From the NCBI RefSeq assembly GCF_001949145.1, contig NW_019091423.1, positions 33,152-97,151 on the forward strand: DNA of 64,000 nucleotides, in the 5' to 3' direction. Under the pieces are notes generated by a model, which saw only the letters and a program-made list of their open reading frames with translations, was not told the origin of the DNA and ran no database searches. Of the stretch, positions 25,516 through 35,790 are shown one piece after another. How positions within the stretch are numbered: position 1 is the stretch's first letter; every line of letters begins with the position of its first letter. The translations under genes and the position numbers were made by a program. This DNA is from Acanthaster planci (taxonomy: Eukaryota > Echinodermata > Asteroidea > Valvatida > Acanthasteridae).

Positions 25516-26673
25516 TAATATTCTGAAAATCACGGCAAATCCAAAATCCCTGCAAAACTTAAAAAATGTCCACCTGAAAAACCTTCTCCATTATACGTCT
25601 GAAATTTGTTATGAATACGGCAAAGGACTTGTATATTTACATGTACCTTGGAATATATGTATAACTTTTACTTTATCAGTGCGACTATGCCATGCACTGG
25701 AACAAACAATTCCACTGGCATGTGATCAATGACCCACCACTGAGATGACAGAGAGATGTCAGGTGCTTTATAATCATCATCATTATTAAAGCAGTATCTT
25801 GACGTTGTCAATAGCAGTACTGTGTTCTTTGTTTTTGTGATACATGTACAAATACACACATCTCGAGTGCATCCACAAGATCACATTGGTGAAGACAATG
25901 TTGACTGTATCTCCATCGTATACAGTAAATTCAACTACATGTAATTTTGTTGGGTACAAAATATAACCATTGCAACACTGATCAACATGTGGACTCTTTG
26001 CACAAGCACCTGTGCTCTCAGTGGTAAACTCATTGCAGTTAATGTTAGACAATTTCTGCCCATATACCAGTGAATGATTCACTAATTACTGGTGCCATTA
26101 CTGAGACAAAGGCTGGTTTTCAACACCTGCGTTCTAAGCCTAGAAAATACACATAAAGGGAAGACTGAGAAAAACAGTCTGCTTAAACTCTGTCTTGTGA
26201 TACATTTACATCGAATTTCCTGGTATGCATAAATTAACTCTTGCATGTACATACAGTACATTGATGACAGAGTGCCCTCCATTTGCACTTGTTCGAGGTG
26301 GCAAAAGGGCCTTCTATCAGGCACAAAAACCATTCAGGAAAAACTATTCCTTCTTTGGGGGATATAATGCACACTGTATACATTATACATATGTTTATGT
26401 ATACTGTTTATTAGATATTGCTGTACATGCTTAAGTACTCCCTTGATGCTAACAGAGTTAATGGCAGGCACTTGAGAAAATGCCATACATCCAGCGACCG
26501 CGCACAGACCAAAACATTTTGTGCACATTCTGATAAAAATTCATGGAGCTCACTGGAGTTCTGGCAAGCAGTTACACTAGGCACTATTTCCTATCCTCAC
26601 ACATGGTTTCTAGCACTACAAGGGAAGGAGTGAAGAGGGGAAAATGGTCGGAAACCCCAGAAGAGAAACTTAC

Positions 26674-26818
26674 CTCTATCTTCACCACTGTCCCTCTCCC
26701 TCTGCTTGTCCTGCATCCTGTTGAAGGAGCAGCGCTGCTCGTCCATGCGCTTGCCCTGGAAGCGACTCAGCACGTCAAAGAAGCTGTCGTCGTCATCCAT
26801 GATCTCTGGGGAAGATCG
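26674..26818 (-). CDS. GPSM2: GPSM2-like exon: GoLoco 1
   Basis: This 145-base exon starts in frame after a pyrimidine-rich acceptor (CCCCCACAG) and ends one base into a codon before GTAAGTTT. Residues RSSPEIM lead into an acidic run and the motif DDDSFFDVLSRFQGKRMDEQR, the best GoLoco match in the gene: acidic cluster, Phe-Phe, Leu, Phe-Gln and the closing Asp-Glu-Gln-Arg. A basic/acidic tail (NRMQDKQRERDSGEDR) links it to the next exon. It should bind GDP-bound G-alpha-i/o. It is isolated from the other three motifs by introns of 17.8 kb downstream and 4.5 kb upstream. Confidence 0.96.
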
Positions 26819-27557
26819 CTGTGGGGGTGGTGGGGGGTGAGGGGTGGTCGTAACAGTAAACAGTCAAGCACAATTACTCTATCATAAAGCATCAACATAA
26901 TACATGTAGCTTCAGTGTCTGGTGACACACTTGACTGTAGTACATGAGCAACTTGTAATGTCCGTCAAGATGGTGTCTCTCAAGGATGTTGTCAAAGAGA
27001 TATCATATCTGGGACAGATTGGGCTATCTGGGTCAGATTGAGCTATCAGATTCAGATTAGGCTGTCTGAGAAAGATCAAACACTGACTCAACACAAATGG
27101 TCTCACTCCCTCAGACATTCAAACCAATGAACAGGACAAAATGGCTCAACAATGTTCCGGTAGCTGCGGAAATGTTCTTGATCTCTGAATATACACTTGA
27201 ACAGTCCCCAAACTACCACAGGTGATACAACTCACCAACTGCTTCCATTCTGAACTTTATCAGATTATGCAAACTATGCTAATAAAGTTAGAACAGCCCT
27301 ACCATGCAACACTGCAATCGTGAGACAGGATCTATGTTAGTTGACAAAAATACTCCCTATAATTCATTGTGATCTGGGATTGATAGCGAGTTTTAAGGGA
27401 AGTTCAAGTACATGTACACGTACAAGAATGTATTCAAAGTTTTCGTAAAAGGAGTCGGAAAAAACTTTGCCACTAAAAGTTTATGTTGAAAAGTGAACAA
27501 TGAGCAATGACGACTTTGTCCCTCCCCACAGACTATGTGCTATAATGGAGCTGCTGG

Positions 27558-28023
27558 TTAACCACTTCCTGCCGGGGACTCCCGAATCGGAGATGTATGT
27601 TTATATGCGTGGCCGGGTTCTCCGAACTCAGACGAAGGAAACAGGGCCCTGTAACAAAAGACCGTACTCCAAACAAAAGACCAGGCTGCTGGGCATTACT
27701 GACATTTTTCACTTCCAAAGGTGGTGATAATCCAACCTTGTTTTGAAACCGTGTACAAGGGTTTGGGGCATTGAGAGTGAGCGGATTACCACCGGGGACA
27801 AAAGAGCTCCACCACCGCAGCGATGAGCCTCACAGCACCGCTGCATGCTAATCTGGCCTCTATTGAAAAGAGGTCAGCAGCACACTGTGTCAGGTTCTTG
27901 AACAAAAGAAAGTTACATAACACCGCACAATCTGGGCTCTTTTTACAAGGCTGCAGGCCTGGCTGATATACTCGGGCGTCAATGAAGGTCACCTGTCAAC
28001 TTAGAGCAGTGCCTAAAGATTAC
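27558..28023 (-). mobile_element. piggyBac-like MITE, copy B (inverted, runs into gap)
   Basis: The outer end is TTAACCACTTCCTGCCGGGG at 27558-27577, the reverse complement of the right terminus of the family. The sequence then follows the family backwards through the AACAAAAGACC words and the TGACAGGT-like block (here CACCTGTCAA at 27990-27999), and stops at the gap. About 120 bases of its other end should lie inside the gap. It faces copy C. Confidence 0.85.
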
Positions 28024-28633
28024 NNNNNNNNNNNNNNNNNNNNNNNNNNNNNNNNNNNNNNNNNNNNNNNNNNNNNNNNNNNNNNNNNNNNNNNNNNNNN
28101 NNNNNNNNNNNNNNNNNNNNNNNNNNNNNNNNNNNNNNNNNNNNNNNNNNNNNNNNNNNNNNNNNNNNNNNNNNNNNNNNNNNNNNNNNNNNNNNNNNNN
28201 NNNNNNNNNNNNNNNNNNNNNNNNNNNNNNNNNNNNNNNNNNNNNNNNNNNNNNNNNNNNNNNNNNNNNNNNNNNNNNNNNNNNNNNNNNNNNNNNNNNN
28301 NNNNNNNNNNNNNNNNNNNNNNNNNNNNNNNNNNNNNNNNNNNNNNNNNNNNNNNNNNNNNNNNNNNNNNNNNNNNNNNNNNNNNNNNNNNNNNNNNNNN
28401 NNNNNNNNNNNNNNNNNNNNNNNNNNNNNNNNNNNNNNNNNNNNNNNNNNNNNNNNNNNNNNNNNNNNNNNNNNNNNNNNNNNNNNNNNNNNNNNNNNNN
28501 NNNNNNNNNNNNNNNNNNNNNNNNNNNNNNNNNNNNNNNNNNNNNNNNNNNNNNNNNNNNNNNNNNNNNNNNNNNNNNNNNNNNNNNNNNNNNNNNNNNN
28601 NNNNNNNNNNNNNNNNNNNNNNNNNNNNNNNNN
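28024..28633. other. Assembly gap (610 N)
   Basis: All bases are N. Both edges are inside copies of the same MITE in opposite orientations, so a long palindrome is the likely reason the assembly broke here. Open frames that cross it are artefacts. Confidence 0.99.
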
Positions 28634-28898
28634 TGTGCTGTGTGGCTCATCGTCCCGGTGGTAATCTGCTCACTCTAAATGCCCCAAACCGTGATATACT
28701 GATTCAAAACAAGGCTGCATTATCTCCACTTTTGAGATTGAAAAAATGTCGGTAATGCCCAGAAGCCTGCTCTTTTGTTCCAAGTACAGTCTTTTGTTAC
28801 AAGGCCCTGTTCCCTTTGTCCGAGTTCGGAGACCCCGGCCAAGCATATATGTAAAGTATATGTGTCCAAATGCGGAATCCCCAGCAGGAAGTGGTTAA
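28634..28898 (+). mobile_element. piggyBac-like MITE, copy C (emerges from gap)
   Basis: From the gap edge this copy runs forward through the GGTGGTAATCTGCTCAC, CCCCAAACCGTG and CTTTTGTT blocks to the right terminus CAGCAGGAAGTGGTTAA, ending at the TTAA 28895-28898. It is the reverse complement of the outer ~265 bases of copy B with moderate divergence. Its left half is in the gap. Confidence 0.85.
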
Positions 28899-30146
28899 GG
28901 ATACATTAGACTTGAATACATAGCCGCATATGTGTGATTTAGGTGGCAGGAAGTTTGAATCAGAAAAAGAAGGGAAAAAGCCACAGAAATACACACCAAC
29001 CTGTTGAAATAATGCCTTCCAGTTCCTCATACTGGCCTACTAGCAGAGAACTTGCAGATCTTAAGTGCCAAATGACTAGCATGCAACACAAGATCAGGAG
29101 GAGGTCTCTATACTCGAGTTTCATGCCACAAAAGTCCTCAGCACTGAAACAATTTGTAATGCCGCAGTGCCTACATGTACATGCTTCTTTTGAATGCATA
29201 CTGACCCTACGACCCCCGGATTGATGTTGCTTTGCTGATGTGTATCCAACCACACAGCCAACACTGCTTTGTTAAATGTACATGTATATTCAAATAGTTG
29301 GGTACAGAATTTCCTGAAGTGCAGACAACTCTTATTTGACTGTCCTTGACAAGAACTGGTAGATTTCACATGGAACAGGATGTTAATGTGTGACTCTCTC
29401 CCTGACAAGAGTGAATTATTTCTCCCTGGATGATTTTCCTTTGCCCAATTATACATGTGCAGGCACGAGTTTCATGATACAAATAATGAATGTTTATGAG
29501 TGTAACGGTAAGAATACAGTGATTTCATGAGGTGAAAGATGAAATATTCAATCCCACGGGGAAAAAGCACAAATGAGCATCATTCCCTTATTTTGTTTAT
29601 ACACTACTTGCATAAATCCTCTTCTCTTAGAACAAACAAGTCCCATTTGCGTGTTAACATCTGTCATTTTGCAAAACAGAGGTGTTCAAAGTGCCACCCA
29701 CTGTCTCTACATGATTTTCCTCTTTTTTTCTGGGAATGAGATATATGAAACGGGAGTGAGAACCATTCAAGTGCGTGAAGTTCTGATGTTGAATAGAACA
29801 AATATTTCAATGACGTGATCGACGATCTACCGGTACCAATCGTTATTGTATAGGACCTATATAATCTAGGAATAAACTGCTGGCCATCTGAAGTGCTGAG
29901 ACCGTACCCGGGATATGGGAAACCATTAGTCATGCTAGTATGAAAGATTGCTGCATTGAAATGGACGCCTGTACCAATTCACATTGATGAGACAAAGCCT
30001 GATGTGGCAGACTTTTTACCACAGACAACCCTAGCAAATCAATAAAGGGAGGTGAAATTCACACCCTGTGGTGGGAACATAACATAAATGAAACCACTCC
30101 GCTTTTTCTACTGCAGATGTGATGGGGGTAACAAACTTGCACAGTG

Positions 30147-30443
30147 CCAGGGTTTAAACTGAGTACGACACCCCAGGGTTTAAACTAAGCGCGACACCCC
30201 AGGGTTTAAACTAAGCGCGACACCCCCGGGTTTAAACTAAGTGCGACACCCTAGGGTTTAAAGTGAGTGCGACACCCACGTAGGTTTAAAGTGAGTGCGA
30301 CACCCCCGTGGGTTTAAACTGAGTGCGACACCCCCGTGGGTTTAAACGGAGTGCGACACCCCCGTGGGTTTAAACGGAGTGCGACACCCCCATGGGTTTA
30401 AACGGAGTGCGACACCCCCGGGTTTAAACTAAGTGCGACACCC
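30147..30443. repeat. 26-28-bp minisatellite, about 11 units
   Basis: Units start at about 30150, 30176, 30202, 30228, 30254, 30282, 30310, 30338, 30366, 30394 and 30420. Each holds GGGTTTAAAC (or a one-base variant) followed by NNAGNGCGACACCCC. The first units have a 26-base period and the middle ones 28 bases, through an added GT before GGG. The array lies in an intron and has no spacer-like unique sequence, so it is not a CRISPR. Confidence 0.95.
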
Positions 30444-31360
30444 CAGTGACTCTAAAGAGTTACATGAATTTACACTGTATTTATACATGTACATGTAAAA
30501 ACCCTACGACGGTTGAAACATTCCTATTGGTCAAAGCCCTGTCACGTAGCTGGTGTCCAAGAGTCATAACTACCATTAAGAGGTCATTTTACGTGGCTGT
30601 GTACGTTTTTCAAAATATAGAAATGACAATACCAAGCACAGAAATCTTCATTTTTTCCTTTCATTTTGTACGTCTTTTTGGGAGGGGGGTAGGAAAGGGG
30701 TCAAGCAACAAAAAGGACATTTTGTATGCTTGTGAAAATGACAAAAATACACGGTGCACAAAGCCGTCAACCGACCAGCATGGTGGCCAAAGGCACAAGG
30801 GGACATGGATGTACAAGAGTGACCTAATAAGGCCAGTTTGTTTGCAGTTTATGGCACATCTTTGTCCAAAATGTAAAATAAGAAAAGAAACTTTGCAGAG
30901 TTTTATCACTAAATAGTTTACTTCAACCATTCATTTGTACGCAATTCAAAGGGCAAATTAGTAATGAAAGGAACACTTTTAGTTTCTCTAGATTCAGATT
31001 TTGAGTTGCTGATCACTCTTCACATCGTGTGAGAGATCTCATGCATGAGATGTAAAGGTAGGCATCTAGTTCATGATGACACAAACGTCATGTACTAGCC
31101 TCCTAATCCCATGTAAACTACGCTTTAACTAACCAGGGTAAAGAACCAGCAAGAGGTGTGTTATAGCGTGGTTTAGTTTGGATGGATGATCCATGTTAGC
31201 TCCCCTAGTTACATGTATTAAAACTTGACAAACTAGTTCCCCTGGCTACTAGGGTTTTAGGCAGATAGTTGAATTTCAGCCACTGCTTCTTCTATTCTAG
31301 GTGGAACTGAAAGCCCTCTGAAAAAGGAAGTGTGGCTCAGATTGGAGCCCCTGTACCAAC

Positions 31361-31549
31361 CTGCTGAGGGGAGACCTGTATGTTGACGTTCTCAGTCCTG
31401 AGGCATGCCGCCGAGTCGCCGCTGCTGGAGCTGGTACTGGAGGTGTTGGAGCTCTTCCTGCTCAGCTTCTCCTTGTTGCTGCCTTTCCTCTTGAACTTGG
31501 CACCTGCAGGTAGCTTGGTCTTGCCATTGGCCGTTGCCCCTGCTGCATT
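31361..31549 (-). CDS. GPSM2: GPSM2-like exon: Ser/Lys-rich linker
   Basis: This exon is exactly 189 bases (63 codons), in frame at both ends; acceptor TTCCTCAG, donor CAGCAG/GTTGGT. It begins NAAGATANGKTKLPAG, continues with a basic stretch (KFKRKGSNKEKLSRK), then a run of Ser and Thr, and ends ENVNIQVSPQQ. It corresponds to the unstructured linker between the TPR and GoLoco halves of LGN, which also carries a basic patch, although the sequence itself is poorly conserved. The codons are more G/C-rich than the flanking introns. The symmetric phase means skipping it would keep the reading frame. Confidence 0.92.
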
Positions 31550-32923
31550 CTGAGGAAACAGAATGACAGCAGTCAAACACTTCATTAGGTACACAGTGTT
31601 AGTTAGTGCATGAGGACAGTCAAAAAGTGTAGGGGATTCAGTGAGCCAGGATCTTTACCAGGCAGTGTATTGAAAACACCAAACGGAACAGTGTGCATAC
31701 AATGTATCTAAGTAATGAGTCTGAAATGTAACCTTTCTGATGACATCAAATACTAAAATGAAGTATGATACCTGTTATAAAAATCAATTAAATAATGTGA
31801 CGTATTGTATATTGCTAGCTTTTCAATGCCAAGTTTAAATTAAGTTATTTTAATGAGATAAACTTCATGTACCATTACGTAAAACAAAACAACTAAAACT
31901 GAAACCAACCTCAAACGAAACCTAACCCAACCAACCCAAACTTAAAATCCAAAAGAGCCGCAACCCAAACCCAACCCAAACCCCCAAAATCAAGCTCAAA
32001 CCACACCCAGACCCCAAATAAATCCTAAGCCAAACCCCAATCCTAACCCAACATCCAAACTCAAACCAAACATGAAACTCAACCCCAAACTCAACTCATA
32101 AACAAACCCAAATGGAACCCCAAATCAAAGCCAAACAAATCCCAAACGAAGCAAACCTGAAACCCAACTCAAACCAATTCCAAAACTCACACCCAAAGTA
32201 AAGCAAATCCCAAACCTAATGCCAAACTCAACGTATGAACAAACCCAAATGGCATCCAAAAATCTAAATCCCCCAAAATCCCAAACCAAGCTAAACTGAA
32301 CCCAAACTCAAACCAACTACAAAACTCCAACCCGAAGTCAAGCAAATCCCAAACCAAACTGCATCCCAAACCGAAAACTACTGTAACCCAAACCGAATCG
32401 AACCAAAGCAAAACCCAAACCCAACTCAAACCAAACCGACAGTGTACACCAAATCTGCTAAATCCGCTACCCAAACCTACACGTAAACCACAAACCAACT
32501 CTAAGACCAAACCAAAACCCAAACACAATTCAACCTAAACCTAAACCAAATCTGCTACCCAAACCTAAACCTACACGTAATCCACAAACCGATTCTAAGA
32601 CCAAACCAAAACCCCAACACAATTCAACCTAAACCTAAACCAAATCTGCTACCCAAACCTAAACCTACACGTAATCCACAACCCAACTCTAAAACCAAAC
32701 CAAAACCCCAACCCAACTCAAACCAAACCTAAACCGAATCAGCTACCCAAACCTAAACCTACACATAAACCACAAACCAACTCTAAAACCAAACCAAACT
32801 AAACCAAATTGGCTATCCATACCCAAACCTAAACCACAAACCAACTCCAAAACCAAACCAAAACCACAAATAATTCAACTTCACATGAAAATTTAATTCA
32901 TTGCTTCAAACTATGTTGCCTAC
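31550..32923 (-). other. Intron, mostly filled by a C/A-rich array
   Basis: This 1,374-base intron (donor AAA/GTAGGC, acceptor CTCAG) is largely occupied by the CCAAAC-type array listed separately. The remaining ~350 bases next to the downstream exon are ordinary A/T-rich sequence. Confidence 0.88.
31895..32870. repeat. Degenerate CCAAAC array with ~94-bp higher-order units
   Basis: About 1 kb consists almost only of A and C on the plus strand, in words such as CCAAACC and AACCCAA. At its right end a higher-order unit of about 94 bases is visible: the word ACACGTAA (once ACACATAA) recurs near 32479, 32574, 32667 and 32761, with CTACCCAAACCTA before it and CCACAAACCAACTCTAA-like sequence after it. 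Read in the gene's direction the transcript would be G/U-rich (UUUGGG-like). The array begins about 50 bases after the donor of the 65-base exon. Confidence 0.92.
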
Positions 32924-32988
32924 TTTATCTGGTGTCATGGTGACCAATTCCAGTCGCTCCATACTTTGGCGACGCTGCATATTGACTT
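32924..32988 (-). CDS. GPSM2: GPSM2-like 65-bp exon: conserved linker phosphosite
   Basis: This exon completes a Glu codon and then adds 21 codons, ending in frame at AAA before GTAGGC; the acceptor is a long pyrimidine run ending TTCAG. It encodes VNMQRRQSMERLELVTMTPD. The RRxSMExxEL core with a following Met-Thr-Pro matches the linker segment of vertebrate LGN (RRHSMENMELMKLTPEK). In vertebrates the serine is a reported aPKC site, and its phosphorylated form binds the guanylate-kinase domain of Dlg. The site is therefore probably kept here, encoded almost alone by one small exon. Confidence 0.93.
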
Positions 32989-35307
32989 CTGAAAAAAAAA
33001 AGGATCAAATGTTTGAACAACAGGGGAAAAAAAACCAATTTTATTTCCAGTAACTGTATCAGCCTTTTACCATGTAAGCAAAGGAAAAAATAAACATCAT
33101 TCCATGGAGCTTTGTCCAATCAACTGTTTGTAGCTCACAATCTGCGGCCTACAACTGCACATTTTCCATGGAGATGCCATCTAATGCCAAGACGAGACAA
33201 TTTCCAATTTTGTTGTGAGTTTATATTCATCTGTTTCTCTCTCTAAACGCTACTTCAATTTTTTTTGCAACATACCAAGAAGTTCCCATGGCAACAAAAT
33301 TGAAAATGCAACACAGCATTTCTGGGCGCCACAGGAAAAAAAATCATTTTGGATAGAAAATCTAATTGGGTTGTAAAAGACACATATAACCCTGCTGTTT
33401 AGTATTGACCACCATGCTTCACTGCCTTCAAGAATTTTTAATTTTTGCTACAATAGCCAAATTTATAGCTGCACCTGTACATGCCATGTAGCTTTCAATA
33501 GCAGACACAAATTTAATGCTAAAACATTTGAACAAAAGGGACACACGTTCAAGGCCAGACAAACCGTTCTGTTCTTTTCATTGAAAGCACTTAATCCAGG
33601 GCAAAAGAATTGTTCCACACAAATATATACAACAGAACGCAAAGTGACATCAGTAAGCTGAATGGTCCTCAATTAGTCACCTGTTGGAGGATTGAAGACT
33701 GCTAGGGTTACGATCTATGCACATACATTAACCCTGTGTAATATTCAAGGCTTCTGTAATAGCAATGGAATTTATCACAATCTCAAATGGCTTGTTTGAA
33801 TGGGATTGATTGCTGAATGCTATTTCTTATGAAACATTGTTCCTAAGTAGACTAACAGAGATCGTGCATGGCAGCCATCTTTAAGGTACATGTATATTGT
33901 TATGCAGGAATAGCACAAAGGGGTTTACTCCTATGTATCCCCGTGGAACAAAAGCTCTTACTATAAATTGGCTACCATGCAGAACCTCTGTTCATAAGAC
34001 AGCGACACAGTCCAAGTGGTTTGGTAATGACTGGTTAATAAATGAAAGTTCCTTAGGCATTTTTATATGGCATCTGCAAAAATGGAAACACGGTTCCTTA
34101 ATTCCTTCAGGATGACTTGGGAAAACAATGATGTCATACATCAGACTTAGATCATCAACATCTGTGCGCTGTTATAGCAAACACACAGCTCTCAGTATAA
34201 AGCCAAAGAAACTTCCAGCTGTTAGCATCCCCAAGATGCTTTGTAAAAACACGCCCTCTCTTGTTGCAACACGGAGAGGATACCATTTGCAGAACTACCT
34301 GATGCCGCTCGGACAAATGGAGCAAGCAAGCCCACAAATACTGCCACAAAAATCAAGGCCTAACCCCACCACCAAAAGACTCCGGTTTCTTCTAACACAA
34401 ATGAAACACCTAACCTATGGCTCCCTCTACCTAAAACACAAACGGAAACTACACAAAGTCAAATGAGATTTGGAGCACTCATTACCGAGTTGAATCCTCT
34501 TCTTGGTAAACATACCCAGTCCCAAACCACCTGCGAGTTACTAATATAAATGATTCCCCTGGAATCACCCATTTGCAATTGATGAGTGCCATCATATCCA
34601 GGCAAGAAAGCATGCTCTTGCTTACAGGAGGATTTAAAAAATGGTCCTCCGCTCGCACCCCCAATAATACCAAACAGACATGGCCAACTTTGGGCCCTCT
34701 TATATCCACCCCTTTCAACCCCTTGCTGGACATAAGAAGGCTAGACTATTCATGCTTCAATTTGTAAGTGTTGTAAGTCACCAGAGAGGGGTGTCACTGA
34801 AAGGGAAAGCACCATCATCTTTTCACACGCATGGGACAAAAAGCTCTCAAGTTACCTTTTCAATCAGTTCATCACAGAAGTACGTGTACATGCAAGTCTC
34901 TGTTTGGTTTTAATATGCGTCCAGCTACTTATGATGAACAAGTCATTTGGCAAACAAACACCTCAGCATGCAAGCATACATGTACATTAAATCTTCCCTA
35001 ACCAGCAGGACCTCTCCTTCAAATGCACTTTGACCAGCATGGGGTTTCAAACTACATATTTTTTTGCTATATCTCTCATTAACGTATGTAACGATCGATG
35101 ATTTCGGATACCGACATTATTATATTTGTTTATTTAATTCTGCATAATACACATATATACGAATGCATTCAATCATTTTCTCCAAACGAAAAATCTAGGA
35201 CTATGACAGTCCAGGTCCACTGAATACATTTGAAAGGGTTTAAGAGTTCAGTTTTCACCACAGACAACTTGCAGTATCTGGGTTGGTACTGGAATAAAAA
35301 CATCTAC
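32989..35307 (-). other. Intron without recognised features
   Basis: This 2,319-base GT-AG intron (donor AAAG/GTAGAT) contains overlapping short open frames on both strands at 34128-34767. I could not relate them to a family, and their composition looks random. No tandem array or transposon end was recognised. Confidence 0.8.
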
Positions 35308-35357
35308 CTTTTTCTTTGAGTGTCTTTTTATCAGCGTTCTGTAGAAGGCCATCTTGG
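35308..35357 (-). CDS. GPSM2: GPSM2-like 50-bp linker exon
   Basis: Acceptor TTCTCCTTGCAG and donor AAAAAG/GTAGAT bracket 50 bases. The first base completes a Gly codon, 16 codons follow (QDGLLQNADKKTLKEK), and the last base opens the Glu codon finished in the 65-base exon. Only this frame is open: one of the other two hits a stop, and the remaining one does not fit the neighbouring phases. The peptide has no recognisable motif; it sits where vertebrate LGN has a variable Ser/Asn-rich stretch after its last TPR. Skipping this exon alone would shift the frame. Confidence 0.85.
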
Positions 35358-35510
35358 CTGCAAGGAGAATGAAAAAGAAACTAAATGTGACTTCTTTCCC
35401 TTTCATGCTTAATACAAATACACCTGACCAATGCTACAGTGCGTCAATTTGATATTCCCAAAGCACATTCCCACAAGAACATGTTATTATTTTCACTTCA
35501 GTATAGACCA

Positions 35511-35650
35511 CATGGTGTGGTGTAGTAAAACTAGCCTCTCTAGGTGATTCATGGAAACATTCCATTTCTTTTTTTTTTAAGCGAAGCTGAGGGAAAAGTA
35601 GAATTCTCCAAGGATCACCTATGGAGGCTAGTTCCACTACACCACAAGGT
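35511..35650. mobile_element. Small foldback element 0.15 kb upstream of the 50-bp exon
   Basis: The left arm near 35514-35550 (GTGGTGTAGTAAAACTAGCC, then TAGGTGAT) is the near reverse complement of the right arm near 35613-35649 (ATCACCTATGGAGGCTAG, then CACTACACCACAAGG). A ~60-base loop separates arms of about 36 bases. In the pre-mRNA this would form a strong hairpin about 155 bases upstream of the acceptor at 35358. Confidence 0.85.
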
Positions 35651-35704
35651 AAAGCAGTCAGTATTCATTTATAACACATCTCCCACGGGCAGTGTTTGAT
35701 TCAA

Positions 35705-35790
35705 AACAATAATAATAATAAACACTTATAAAGCGCCATCATGTATCTAGAAAACTAATCCGAGGCGCTAGACAAGAAGGTAAAATCAGG
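35705..35790 (-). mobile_element. Retroposon 3' tail (non-LTR type), fragment
   Basis: A short (AAT)n run at 35709-35721 is followed by ACACTTATAAAGCGCCATCATGTATCTAG and then GAGGCGCT. This resembles the 3' ends of LINE/SINE families common in marine invertebrates, in which a GCGC-bearing stem precedes a trinucleotide tail. Its 3' end would point to lower coordinates. The identification rests on that pattern alone. Confidence 0.5.

Larger units (their letters stand above)
8878..26673 (-). other. 17.8-kb intron between GoLoco 1 and GoLoco 2
   Basis: This is the longest intron found (17,796 bases; donor AGAG/GTAAGT, acceptor CTCCAG). It joins phase 1 to phase 1, so no extra exon is needed. Apart from the repeats listed separately it is mostly unique A/T-rich DNA. 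I looked for an additional exon or an internal promoter with a short coding exon and could not support one. The minus-strand open frame at 15781-15533 has no family match that I recognise. An internal first exon for a GoLoco-only isoform, as known for mammalian GPSM1, cannot be excluded. Confidence 0.85.
26819..31360 (-). other. Intron containing the assembly gap
   Basis: This 4,542-base intron (donor CAGCAG/GTTGGT, acceptor CCCACAG) holds an inverted pair of piggyBac-like MITEs around a 610-base gap and a minisatellite at 30147-30443, listed separately. A short imperfect repeat built on GGGCTATCTGGGTCAGATT-like units lies at about 27005-27070. I see no further exon. Confidence 0.85.

Noticed and set aside
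27979-28755. Two long open frames crossing the N gap
   Set aside because: They are open only because N codons contain no stops.
30446-30916. 156-codon plus-strand open frame beside the 26-28-bp array
   Set aside because: It shows no domain, no homologue that I recognise and no exon signals. A frame of this length is expected by chance somewhere in 64 kb.
32187-32528. 113-codon minus-strand frame rich in Gly, Leu and Phe
   Set aside because: It is the translation of the CCAAAC array and has no independent support.
31895-32870. Telomere-like repeat tract
   Set aside because: The words are TTTGGG/TTTGG on the minus strand and irregular; the animal telomere unit TTAGGG is not the repeating unit.
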